Below, piece by piece: positions 51,486 to 61,644 of a DNA stretch of 64,000 nt; positions within the stretch are counted from its first letter, which is position 1; every line of letters starts with the position of its first letter. The position numbers were made by a program, and so were the translations under genes. The DNA is taken from NCBI GenBank assembly GCA_037833965.1, contig AP031355.1:9511501-9575500 (forward strand). The letters are read 5' to 3'. The notes beneath the pieces were generated by a model. That model made no database searches and was not told where the DNA came from. It saw only the letters and a list, made by a program, of their open reading frames with translations. The stretch is from Marchantia polymorpha subsp. ruderalis (Eukaryota > Streptophyta > Marchantiopsida > Marchantiales > Marchantiaceae).

Positions 51486-54317
51486 ATGTCGACTGGGGCT
51501 AGCGGGAGCAACCTAAGTGCTAGAGCTGTCCGCAAGTTCCGACGAGATTCAGAGAAGGCCGTGGACGAGACACGGCGTCAAAACAAGAAAACACCAAAAA
51601 GAGTATCTAAGCCTAGTTCGGCCGACACCCTTGGGGAACCTACCCCCGGCGACTCGGAACCAAACTTGGTGCTTACAGTTCTACTAGATATTCCTTGCAC
51701 GGACCCGCCTAGTGAAGTAGAACCGACCGCCCGAGAACCGTCGACAGACACACCGATGGCGGACGGACAAGCCAATGTGCGGCTACCTCAGCCGATCACT
51801 AAACATTCCTACCCGAAGTACAAAGGGAGTGGGGATGACGACGATGCAGACTCATACATCAAGTTGTTCGAGTCGGTGTCTATTGCCAATCGCGAGATCG
51901 CAGACGACGACCGACTAAGGATCTTTCCAAGCCTTCTGCGGAAGAAAGCGAGGAGTTGGTACAATCACGAGAGCATCGATCCGACTGGGTTGACAACATG
52001 GGCCCAGCTGAAGGAGAAGTTCCTTCGCCGCTATCGCGAGCTCGGCTACGACAGCCGGGTTTTAACAAAGTTACGTAATTTGCAGCGAGAGAAGAAGGAG
52101 AGTCTGCGTGACTACACTGAGAGATTTCTGGACCTCCTCGACAGAATACCGAAAACAGGACCAGGGTCCCCTTTCTCGGTACAACAAGCTGTGGATTGGT
52201 ACGTGACCGGTTTAACTCGGGAGATGGAGACTTTTTGCCGACGCAGCAAGTGCGACACTATTGAGGATGTGATTGCATCGGCAGAAGCCTTCGAAACTTC
52301 CACTCTCAACCGAAGAGGGAGAGAGAGACGGGAGTCGAAGGAGCGAAAACCGAAGGGAGGGCGAAGACGACGTAGAGGTACAACTCCGTCATCGGAGGAA
52401 TCGTCTTCGGACGAGAACCGTTCCTCATCCGAAGAAGAGGAAACCTCATCGTCGGAGGAGGAGAGGAAGAGGAGGAAGCATGGGTCAGCGAAGAAAAAGG
52501 GCACCCGACGAGTGACTACGGACAGAGCGCCGGGAGATATAGCTTCGAAGATGGAGACCCTTGTGAAGGACTTCGCCGATCTCAAGGTTCAAGTGGTAGG
52601 CGGGCATGATCGCCGAAAATCACCCGGGAGAGTGCGAGCGAACTTATGGTGTACTACGTGCGGGGCGGTGGGACATGCAAACACCGAGTGCCTTACCACC
52701 CGTCCGTCATATCCAGTCAACGCAGTAGAGTGGGCACAACCGTACTATGGAGAGCACCCTCAGTACTATGGAGAGGCTAGCGAAGAAACAGCCTACGCCG
52801 TCCAGTCGGTTCCTACCCCTCCTGCAGTTTCAGCAATGCAAGTCCCACGATATATTCCGGTGGATCGGGCCACTACAGTACCCGTGAGGCGGAGAGCACC
52901 TCCAGGGACGTTTGACCCACCGCCACCGCGAGCTTGTTATAATTGCGGGGAAGTTGGGCACTTCTCACCGCAGTGTCCCCATCCAAAAAGGCGAAACGAT
53001 TATGCTCCGACATGTAGTAATTGCAAGAAGGTCGGGCACACTGCGCCAGAGTGTGATCAGCCACCAGTCCCTCGGCCAGCGGTACGATTTGTGAACACTC
53101 CTGCCAAGGAGGACGTGCAAGTTAACCAGGTCGAAGTAGGTTCAGACGGGGATGGCGAAGACGAAGAATGGCCGGCTGAAGAGGTTATGTGCGCACGGGT
53201 CGAAACTCGTAGCTCCAAGAAATCCAAGGAGCAAGAGCGTGACACTCGCAAGCACGAACGGAGAACCGCCGACCGGACGGGAAAAGGAAAGGAGAAGACA
53301 TCCAGCAAGTCCGACTTGCGATCTGCTCGGAAGTCTTCGGCTACGCGAGAAACACCAGCAGTGCGCCCCCAGACGGCAGTCGAGGACGAGCCAGTGCGCC
53401 TACTGAAACGGGACTATGCTCCGGATATCCGCAACGAGGTAACCAACCTGTTGAAGGAAGCGATCCGCACGCAAAAGGACCCACCGCGGCCAGACTTGAC
53501 ATCCTCCCTTGGGGCGAAGTTGGCAGCCACCGTGGAACCTCGCAGAGCGTCGCCGACCACGGCGACCCAACGCGCCCACTATGACTTGGTTGAAGATCTC
53601 GGGAGTCGAAAAGTGAACATCACGTTCAAGCAGCTCTTGGAGGACAATAAGACGTATCGGAGAATGTTGATGCTTTCGCTACGGCATCCGCGGAAGCCGC
53701 GCGCATCCACATACTCTCAAGTATATCAAGTGGAGAGCGAAGACCAAGGGCCACCCGAGATCGATGTGGAAATAGCAGGGTGTTGTGTACGCAGAGTGCC
53801 AATCGACTCTGGATCAGGAGTCAACATAATGACGGAGGATACAGCGAGAGCCTTGGGGTTCAGTCAATACGAACCCTCGAAGCGTGTGTTGAGATTAGCG
53901 GATCAGACGCGGAGAATGCCTGCAGGTATGCTGCGCAATGTCAAGACAACCATCGGGGGTGCGGACTTTCGGTTGACGTATATCATCCTTCAACCGATGA
54001 TGAAGCAGGGCTATGACGTTCTGCTCGGGCGACCATGGCTATATGGTGCACAAGTCAGATGTGATTGGCGAAGACATCACCTTAAGTTTCCTCATCCTTC
54101 GGAACCGACCAAAACCATTACGGTGCCCTGGAATAGGGTCAGGCACGAAGGAGAGACCCCATCGACAAGTGCAGGTTACACATCGGGCGAGGACAGTGAG
54201 TCGACCGCGCGATCGGATTCCAGTGGTACCGAATCTGATTACTTCGTGGGATTCGTTGCCTGCTGTTCGGTGGAAGAAGAAGAAGAGCAGGAAGCTATTC
54301 AGCCGGAAGACGAATAG
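51486..54317 (+). CDS. gag-pro: Gag-protease polyprotein, 943 aa, intact
   Basis: Start ATG 51486, 46 nt after the PBS. Residues 110-270 form the retrotransposon Gag core (SWYNHESIDP, TWAQLKEKFLRRYRELGYDS). 275-345 is a Ser/Glu/Arg-rich linker. Three CCHC zinc knuckles follow: C389/C392/H397/C402, C484/C487/H492/C497 and C510/C513/H518/C523, for RNA packaging. The aspartic protease is at about 755-855 with D774-S-G and the LLGRPWL flap/end motif (846-852). A Glu-rich tail ends at UAG (54315-54317). The pol frame continues in phase, so a fraction of ribosomes would make Gag-Pro-Pol by readthrough. Confidence 0.95.
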   Translation: MSTGASGSNLSARAVRKFRRDSEKAVDETRRQNKKTPKRVSKPSSADTLGEPTPGDSEPNLVLTVLLDIPCTDPPSEVEPTAREPSTDTPMADGQANVRLPQPITKHSYPKYKGSGDDDDADSYIKLFESVSIANREIADDDRLRIFPSLLRKKARSWYNHESIDPTGLTTWAQLKEKFLRRYRELGYDSRVLTKLRNLQREKKESLRDYTERFLDLLDRIPKTGPGSPFSVQQAVDWYVTGLTREMETFCRRSKCDTIEDVIASAEAFETSTLNRRGRERRESKERKPKGGRRRRRGTTPSSEESSSDENRSSSEEEETSSSEEERKRRKHGSAKKKGTRRVTTDRAPGDIASKMETLVKDFADLKVQVVGGHDRRKSPGRVRANLWCTTCGAVGHANTECLTTRPSYPVNAVEWAQPYYGEHPQYYGEASEETAYAVQSVPTPPAVSAMQVPRYIPVDRATTVPVRRRAPPGTFDPPPPRACYNCGEVGHFSPQCPHPKRRNDYAPTCSNCKKVGHTAPECDQPPVPRPAVRFVNTPAKEDVQVNQVEVGSDGDGEDEEWPAEEVMCARVETRSSKKSKEQERDTRKHERRTADRTGKGKEKTSSKSDLRSARKSSATRETPAVRPQTAVEDEPVRLLKRDYAPDIRNEVTNLLKEAIRTQKDPPRPDLTSSLGAKLAATVEPRRASPTTATQRAHYDLVEDLGSRKVNITFKQLLEDNKTYRRMLMLSLRHPRKPRASTYSQVYQVESEDQGPPEIDVEIAGCCVRRVPIDSGSGVNIMTEDTARALGFSQYEPSKRVLRLADQTRRMPAGMLRNVKTTIGGADFRLTYIILQPMMKQGYDVLLGRPWLYGAQVRCDWRRHHLKFPHPSEPTKTITVPWNRVRHEGETPSTSAGYTSGEDSESTARSDSSGTESDYFVGFVACCSVEEEEEQEAIQPEDE

Positions 54318-54323
54318 CAATTA
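54315..54323 (+). promoter_or_regulatory. Candidate stop-codon readthrough signal UAG CAA UUA
   Basis: The gag-pro stop is followed by CAA TTA, which fits the UAG-CAR-YYA leaky-stop consensus first described for tobamoviruses. The downstream frame is open for 946 codons in the same phase and lacks an early ATG, so this is probably how Pol is made. Confidence 0.75.
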
Positions 54324-57158
54324 ACTGTGGGACTGGGAAGGAGTGAGACGAGTCACACCGAGGGCATTGTCGACCCTAGTGACTGTCACGAAGTACAACT
54401 CAGTCCCGGCAAGTGCTTGAAGGTATCAAGCGCAGTGAGAGGAGACGAACTAAGGAAAGTACAGGCATTCCTTAGCCATTATGTCGACGTCTTCGCCTGG
54501 AAGATCGAAGACATGAAGGGGATACCTGCACGGTATGGGGAACACCGTATCGATTTACTGGACGACTTAGTACCCATACGACAGCGCCAGTATCGCCTCA
54601 ACCCAAAATACTCCTTGCTAGTGAAAGAGGAGATAGATAAGTACTTGAGCGCTGGTATTATTTACCCTGTGCTCAGCAGCGAGTGGGTGTCGCCGATTGT
54701 TATCGTACCCAAGAAGTTGACGGGTAAGATACGAGTGTGTCAGGATTTCCGGAAGTTGAATGCAGCAACACGCAAGGACCATCACCCGTTACCATTCACG
54801 GATGCCATTCTAGACCATGTCGCAGGACATGAATGTTATAGCTTCCTGGATGGGTTCTCAGGTTACAATCAGGTGTCTATCCGTGAACAGGACAAGGATA
54901 AAACTACGTTCACAACCGACTGGGGAACTTACGCATACCACAAGATGCCCTTCGGTCTGTGCAACGCGCCTGCCACCTTTCAACGGATGATGACCAATAT
55001 CTTTCAGGAACAACTGAGGAAGTTCCTGGAAATATTCATAGATGACTTCTGTGTCTTTGGGAAGCGGTCTGAACACTTAAGTCACTTGAAGCAGACCTTC
55101 GATAAATGTAGAGAGAGCAGTTTATCACTGCATCCCGAGAAGTGCTTTTTCTTCATGACTAGTGGGATCTTGTTGGGTCATCGGGTCTCGGCAGACGGCA
55201 TTGCGGTGGACATCGAGAAGGTCAAGGTTATACTCGAGCTTGAGCCACCCACGAATCTAAGAGAGCTGCGAGCATTCCTGGGTCATGTGGGCTACTACCG
55301 AAGATTCATACACATGTATGCAATACTGGCGGCGGACCTGACCAAGTTGTTGAAGAAGGACGAGCCTTATGCTTGGGGTGCGAAACAGCAGTCAGCCTTT
55401 GAGACTCTTAAAGCGAAACTCACGACTGCTCCCGTACTAAGGAGTCCAGACTGGAATCGACCATTCCATGTTTACGTTGACACCTCGGCATTCGCCATCG
55501 GTGTAGTACTGAGTCAAAAGGATGACAACAAAAAGGACTACCCGATCTACTTCGCGAGCCGACAGCTGTCCCTAGCAGAGCAGAAGTACACCACGACGGA
55601 GAGAGAAGCGTTGGGGATGGTGTACTCCTGTAAAAAGTTCCGTCACTACCTAATCTGCTACGAGTTTGTGTTCCATGTGGACCACTACGCATTGCAACAC
55701 CTAGTCAAGAAAGCCGACCTATCCGGTCGAATCGCCAGGTGGGTGTTGTTACTACAAGAGTTCACCTACACAGTCCAGACCAGGAAAGGGGTGCACCACG
55801 AAAATGCGGATTACTTGTCCCGATTATGGACACAGCCGACAGAGGAGGAATTGGTGGACGATTTTCCAGATGAAGAGTTATTTCAGTTGTCTGCAGGACA
55901 TGAGTCCCGCTATGCCGACCTGTATCGATATCTGCTAACCCTCCAGTGTCCCGAAGGCATGGATTTGGAACAGCGAACTGTCTTTATTCATAAGGCAGGC
56001 CCGTACCAACTCCAGCAGGGGGTTTTGTTCAAGAAGATGGCAGATGAGCGCTTATGCAGATGCCTGGAGGAATCAGAGGTACCAAGAATAGTTAGTGCGA
56101 TGCATACTGAGGAGGCGGGTGGACACTATGCCACCAGGAACACGGTCACAAAAATCCTAAATGCGGGGTATTGGTGGCCGACCATGTTTAAGGATGTTCT
56201 CGATTACATCCGCAAGTGCGACAGTTGCCAGAGGACGGGGAGACCGACGCCTACAACACGCTGGCCCCTGACTCCCATCATGCCTCTAGCACCATTCGAA
56301 AAGTGGGGTATTGACTTCGTAGGGCCGATACAACCAGTGACTAGAAGTACACGAAGGCGCTACATTCTGGTAGCAACGGACTACGCCACCAAAATGGTAG
56401 AGGCCAGGGCCACCAGAAGGGATGATGCTGCCACAGTGGCAGCATTCTTGTTTGAGTCGATCATCACACGCTACGGATGTCCCTTAGAGCTAGTCAGCGA
56501 CCGGGGCACGCATTTTCTGAATCAGATCATCGAAGATCTGACACGGTATTTCCACATCAAGCACCGGAAGACTACTCCATACAATCCCAAGGCAAATGGA
56601 CTGACGGAGAAGTCCAATGGTCTGCTGTGTAAAATACTACTCAAGGTCACGGTGAATCACGCTCACGACTGGGATACGAAGCTAGTAGCCGCTCTATGGG
56701 CGTACCGCACAGCTGAGAAGATCACGACCAAACAGACACCATACTTTCTGGTGTATGGGCAACACCCGATCCTCCCGATCGAATTTGAAGTACCCACCCA
56801 ACGAACGTTGGATTTGCAGAGGATGGGCGCAGAGGAGAGTCAGCTCTACAGGTTACAGGAGGTCACGCTGCTGGATGAGAGGAGAAGAGACGCCGAAGAT
56901 CGCACCAGGAAAATCCAGCTCCGCCGAAAGGAGAGATACGATAAAAAGATCAAACCGGTACTCCTGCAGGCGGGTGATTTGGCATTGCTCTACGACAGCA
57001 GGCATGCCAGATTCCCAGGCAAACTGCACCTAAGGTGGATGGGTCCTTACAGGGTTGTCGAAGTTTTCCCGAATGGATCCATCCAACTTGCGGACCTGGC
57101 CGGCGATTTGTTAGGCACCCGAGTGAACGGGTGGCGGTTGAAGAAATACCACATGTGA
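54318..57158 (+). CDS. pol: Pol: reverse transcriptase, RNase H, integrase (readthrough frame), intact
   Basis: Open in the gag frame from the codon after UAG; there is no ATG until about codon 66, so readthrough is the likely start. Numbering from the GTG at 54327: RT about 85-290, with catalytic D175 in LDGFSGY, the MPFGLCNAPATFQ motif (207-219) and FIDD (237-240). RNase H about 375-500 with D385, E427, D452 and D495. Integrase zinc finger H593/H600/C631/C634. Integrase core D663, D725 and E761, a D,D(35)E triad. The C-terminal region (GPYRVVEVFPNGSIQLADL) has no chromodomain. Stop TGA at 57156-57158, 37 nt before the 3' LTR. All catalytic residues are present, so the enzyme set appears functional. 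Confidence 0.95.
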   Translation, partial: QLTVGLGRSETSHTEGIVDPSDCHEVQLSPGKCLKVSSAVRGDELRKVQAFLSHYVDVFAWKIEDMKGIPARYGEHRIDLLDDLVPIRQRQYRLNPKYSLLVKEEIDKYLSAGIIYPVLSSEWVSPIVIVPKKLTGKIRVCQDFRKLNAATRKDHHPLPFTDAILDHVAGHECYSFLDGFSGYNQVSIREQDKDKTTFTTDWGTYAYHKMPFGLCNAPATFQRMMTNIFQEQLRKFLEIFIDDFCVFGKRSEHLSHLKQTFDKCRESSLSLHPEKCFFFMTSGILLGHRVSADGIAVDIEKVKVILELEPPTNLRELRAFLGHVGYYRRFIHMYAILAADLTKLLKKDEPYAWGAKQQSAFETLKAKLTTAPVLRSPDWNRPFHVYVDTSAFAIGVVLSQKDDNKKDYPIYFASRQLSLAEQKYTTTEREALGMVYSCKKFRHYLICYEFVFHVDHYALQHLVKKADLSGRIARWVLLLQEFTYTVQTRKGVHHENADYLSRLWTQPTEEELVDDFPDEELFQLSAGHESRYADLYRYLLTLQCPEGMDLEQRTVFIHKAGPYQLQQGVLFKKMADERLCRCLEESEVPRIVSAMHTEEAGGHYATRNTVTKILNAGYWWPTMFKDVLDYIRKCDSCQRTGRPTPTTRWPLTPIMPLAPFEKWGIDFVGPIQPVTRSTRRRYILVATDYATKMVEARATRRDDAATVAAFLFESIITRYGCPLELVSDRGTHFLNQIIEDLTRYFHIKHRKTTPYNPKANGLTEKSNGLLCKILLKVTVNHAHDWDTKLVAALWAYRTAEKITTKQTPYFLVYGQHPILPIEFEVPTQRTLDLQRMGAEESQLYRLQEVTLLDERRRDAEDRTRKIQLRRKERYDKKIKPVLLQAGDLALLYDSRHARFPGKLHLRWMGPYRVVEVFPNGSIQLADLAGDLLGTRVNGWRLKKYHM

Positions 57159-57181
57159 GTGTTCGCATGGGCGCTCACAAT

Positions 57182-57195
57182 TGAGGAGGGGGGCA
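57182..57195 (+). other. Polypurine tract of E
   Basis: TGAGGAGGGGGGCA directly before the 3' LTR start TGTGGTACC at 57196; primer for plus-strand DNA synthesis. Confidence 0.85.
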
Positions 57196-58441
57196 TGTGG
57201 TACCCCACTTTTGGCAATTTTGAGGAAATTAAAACATTTTTGGAAAACTGTACCCTGGCAGCATTGTAAATAGCCTTCGGTACATCAAAACAGAGTGAAT
57301 CCGGAAGATCGCGGGGATTCTCGAGGGATCTTGTAGAATCTGGGATTTGGGGTGCCGCAGTAAGGAAAGGCACCACCCTCCCTGCGAGCTCCGCAGTTAG
57401 GATCTCTACGGCGCAAGGCGCAAAACCCGCCTTCGGAGGTTGCGTCCGCGGCTGTAGGGAAACCCCCGTAATTAGGTAAACCCTCGGGCGCCTTGACCAA
57501 GTTAGGGTCCCGTTGGAAAGAGCTCGACGCGCTGATTCTAACGAGCCCAAGAACGCTTGGAACGGACGAGGACTTAGGGAGTTATCGCTACTGGAAGAAA
57601 CGGAGGCGGTCGCCTACGGCGGAAGGAGTTCGCCACCGGCGCGAATTCCGCCTACGCAGAAGGGGGAATCAAGTTTTGTCCTATGCACGGACGAAGGCGT
57701 TCGCCTGTGCACAGGCGAAGTAGGGTTAGGGAAGGCGCGAAGTCCGCCTACGCACAGGCGAACGCCTGTGCACAGGCACTATGGCGTCGGCGGAAAATCC
57801 GCCTTGGGCCCTAGAAATGCGCCTTGTGAGGTAGAAAGTGTACGGCGCCTTCCGCGCCAGCGCAGCGCCGCGTACGTCGGAAGAGCCGCCAGAGTAATCC
57901 AATCGGTACGGACCATGCTGACGGCCCGGGTGGATGCGCTCTTGGACGGACGGAGTTGTGGCGGCGGAAGCGCCGACGGAGAGACAAGGAACGGACAGAC
58001 TGGACGGAGACGGCTGACCACGGTCAACGCCTTCCGCGCCAGCGCAGCGCCGCGGACGGAATTCGCCTGCGCACAGGCGAACGCCTGTGCACAGGAGGAT
58101 GTTCAAGTTCCGCGCCGGCGGAGAATCCACCGAGGCCCCTGCCTGCGCACAGGCAGGAGTTGAATTTTTGTCCGACATGCGGACACACGCGTCAAGGCAG
58201 CGGGAGATTGGCCGAGGGGCGGTACGAACAAGTGTACCGCGCAAGGCGGAAAACTCGCCTTCGGCGCTACGCCCCCATGTCCGGAGGGTGACACGCTCGC
58301 GGAGTTCAAATCCGCCAATTCGAGCGTGAGAGTTTAATCGACGACGGCGGAGCGTGAAGCCGCGCGTGAGAGCGAAGACCGTTCCAGCGTACAGCCGGCG
58401 CGGCCATCAAGTGAGACGTTCTTCACGACCAAGAGCCGACC

Positions 58442-61400
58442 ATGACCTTCGACCGGGCGGCGGAGAACGTCCCATTCTTGAATTCGCGATTCCAATCTCT
58501 TGTGCGCGCTGCGCGCATCCATCTGCTGGCTGCGGAACATTCTCGACGTCGTCGCACAAGAGATTTCTTGTTGATTGAGGGAGAAGTGAGTGCGCGTGAT
58601 TTGGAATTGAGAGCGATTAGAGTTTGCCGAGAGAGAAAGAAACGCGGGCAGTGCGGAAGTAGAATGAGCGGGCGAGCGAACCCCAGGAACGCAATGACGA
58701 GACCGAGCAGATTGCGGATGGTGCCACTTCGCTTGCCGCAGAACGGGCTGCGCGCTTTTGAGGAGCGCTTAATAGCAAGAAAGCTCGATTTCTTGCTATG
58801 GGGATGGAATTACATCTGTGCGAATATGGTGCACGAGTGGCTAGAGCCACAGGGACCACCCTCGCGCGGATTGCGTCCGCATGTTGATCGGTGGACAGTC
58901 CAAGATTGGGCGCAGGCGTTGGGAAGATGTGCTGGCATGCTAGGGCATCTCCTTTTCGACAGTGAGAGCATCAAGGTGACCAAGCAAGAAGAGGCGCAAT
59001 TTGTGGAGCTGTTCAAGACCGGGAGGTCTACCAAGAATGGGTACAGGACCCGTGATTACAAGGATCGATTTCGCCGGACTTTGTCCGCGGCGCTGATGCA
59101 ATTACTGCAGCCGCACCGCGCCTGCTACATCACATTGTGGCAGGTCTCTTTTGTGGAGTGCGTCATCGAGGGAACTCCAATTCACTGGGCGAGCATCCTG
59201 CACAGGGTGATGCGACAGCACGCGTTTGAGGAGAAGGGGGGAACTCTAAACCATCTTTCTCCTTTCCTCATCAATTTTTATCGACAGCGGAATTGTTTGA
59301 CAGCGGCGGAGCTTGAACATTTTCCGCCATTGTCCATCGACCATCCCGGGAAGTATGTGCGGGAGAACGAGGTCGATACTGATGCAGAGGAGTCCCCGAC
59401 TTCTACCCCATCAAGACGGAGAGACGAAGGGAGACACACCCCTGCAGCGCGAGTGCCGCGGAAGCGGCGATGGAGGGAAGAGTCTGAAGAGGAGCAGCAT
59501 CAAGAACCCTCTGCTCCCATTCGACCGCGGCCGCTGTGCGAGCCATACAGCCGGCCGAAGCAGAAGGCACGCAGACTGGTGTTACCAGCTGACAGTGCAG
59601 ACACGGCGACGATTGCGACGGAGATAGGAAGTGCGTCGCCAGAGAGGCGAGAAGAAGCGCGGACGACCGCAAGAGCAACGGGCCACGCTGCAACCTCGTC
59701 GGGAGAGAGGCCGCCTACGGGCCAAGGGCCTCCTGAGTTACCACGGGCGATGCGGACAGATGTTCCGTTTGCGCACAGGCGAACCTCCGCGGACGGACGA
59801 GCCTCCGCGGACCGGCGAACACAAGTGGACGTGGATCTACGCTTACGCGTGGGAAGGAGCAGTCCGCCTGTGCACAGGCGCTCACCTGTGCACAGGTCGC
59901 CTGTGCACAGGACACCTCCACACGTGCCGCCTGTGCACAGGCAAGAATCACCCCCGTTCCAACGTAGGAAGGGGAAGGAGCCGGCGGAAGAACCGCCTAC
60001 GAGACACCGGCCCTCGGGGCCAGACCCTCCGGCGCACCACGCGCCGCAATTTGCGCCTTCGGCGCCAGGGCCTTCGAGCCGAGGAGATACGAGCAGAGAG
60101 CGTGCGGAGGCCGCACCATCGGCGGGAAGTCCGCCGATAGATGCGCCTTCGGCGGTAGGGCCTATAGGCCAAGGAACATCGGGCGTGCGGCCCCCGGCCA
60201 TGTCGCCTTCAGCGATAGATGTCCGCGGCGCTACGCCTGCGGCGGACAAGGCGCCGGCAAATGCGCCTGCGCACGGGCCGGGCACGGCCCCCACGGACCG
60301 ATCAAGGGAGCAGCGGACGATGGAGCGGAGCGACTGTCCGCGGGATGAAATCTCGATGCGCGATGCGCAATCTAACCCCGCGCAGCCACCCTCCGCTCAA
60401 TCGCCTTCGGCGACGGACGACGGCGACAGAGAGAATGCGGTAGGCAATCAACCAGCGAGCGACGGGGATGCCGCTCGGGTACATTCGCCTTCCGCCTTAG
60501 ACATTTTGGCGACGAGCAGCGAGGCTGCAGCCGTGCCTTCGCAGGCAGCACACGTCGAGGACGTGCAGCCCCACTCGGGGCAGTCGCCGACGCAATCAAT
60601 GGCGACTGAAATTCTCCACTCGGATGATGACGACGGAGGCTCCACGGAAGAAATGTTAGGAGCAGAAGACACCGAGGAGGAGGAGGAGGAAATTGTTGGA
60701 GCGCCGGCGGCGGCGCTCTCTGAGCAGGTGATTCCGTTGCTGCGGTACTTGGATCGCAAGGTCGATAAATACGCCGACCCACTCCAGCCGGGATCTTACA
60801 TCAAGTTAGTGCGCAGGCGGACTCGCACTAAAGTCCACACCAGCAAGCTATTAGCTAGAGTGGACCAGGAGTTGAGGGACTTGAAGGAGAAGCATGAGTG
60901 CTTGTGGGGACAGTACAAGCTTAATTAGAAATTCTACAAGCACTCCGAGAAGATGAAGGATGAGAAACTGGGCGAGCTCACCAAGGAGCAGGTGAAGGTC
61001 AAGGAAGCGCTCGATTCTGAGCAGGCCCAGAATCGGATTTTGTCAGAGGAGCTCGTGCGACAGACGCGGTTGTTGGAACAATGTCAGCTCGCACGGCAGG
61101 CGGATGAAGAGTTAATCCGCAGGTTGCAGTAAGAGTGTGGCGAATTGAGAGCGCAACGTGCTGAAGCCGAATCGCAATTAGTGATGATTGAAGAGGATCG
61201 CAGGAAGGAGGCGGATCGCACGAAGGTGGAGACGGCGAGGCGAGTCGCCCACTGTCTCAAGGGCTACGCCCACTGGGAAGTGAAGGCGCAGGAGAAACTC
61301 ACACTGCGTGAGTTTGAATTGCGCGCAGCCGGGTTGTTGTCAGGCGACAGTAGGAGTCGGCGGAAGGTAGCGAAGAAGCTTGAAGCCTTTCTGTCGAAGG

Positions 61401-61579
61401 CACAGGATACCATGTCCGCCCTCGAGGGGGGGGTGTCCGCGGCGTTGCAGCGGTTGGGACTGCGCAGTCGAGCGGAAGAGTGGCAGGGTAGGGAGTTAGT
61501 GCGCGGCAGTCGGCCGCGCAGGAGACGTAGTACAGGTTCCGCGGAGTGTAGTGTAGCGTGGTTCCGTGCAGGCGTGTAG
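58442..61579 (+). pseudogene. LTR-U3 ORF of E 3' LTR, two nonsense codons
   Basis: Full-length, 1046 codons in one frame, but broken by CAG to TAG at 60926-60928 (start of the coiled coil, LN-stop) and TCA to TAA at 61130-61132. Otherwise no indels. The 5' LTR copy has neither stop, so they arose after integration or the two LTRs have different histories. A truncated 828-aa protein (globular, Pro-rich and acidic regions, start of the coiled coil) could still be made. Confidence 0.88.
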
Positions 61580-61615
61580 CGTAGTACAGTGTAGTGCTAG
61601 GTAGGACTTAGAAGG

Positions 61616-61644
61616 TATAAAATAGTTCCAGGCGTTTTGCCTGG
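61616..61644 (+). promoter_or_regulatory. E 3' LTR core promoter: TATAAAAT box plus hairpin
   Basis: TATAAAAT 61616-61623 and perfect hairpin CCAGGC-GTTTT-GCCTGG at 61628-61644. In the 3' LTR it could drive transcription outward into LTR G. Confidence 0.72.

Noticed and set aside
54327..54329. GTG as the start codon of pol
   Set aside because: Eukaryotic translation would not normally start at this GTG; the frame is continuous with gag apart from one UAG, so readthrough explains it better.
57700..58250. Many overlapping frames of 150-230 codons in the U3 leader (for example 57513-58163, 11380-12030, 37711-38412)
   Set aside because: Both strands are open because of palindromic GC-rich words; there is no shared start, no domain, and frames differ between LTR copies.
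58290..58330. tRNA-like B box (GTTCAAATCC within GGAGTTCAAATCCGCC) in the U3 leader
   Set aside because: No A box at a suitable distance and no cloverleaf; it is part of a GC-rich hairpin (CGCTCGCGG...CGAGCG).
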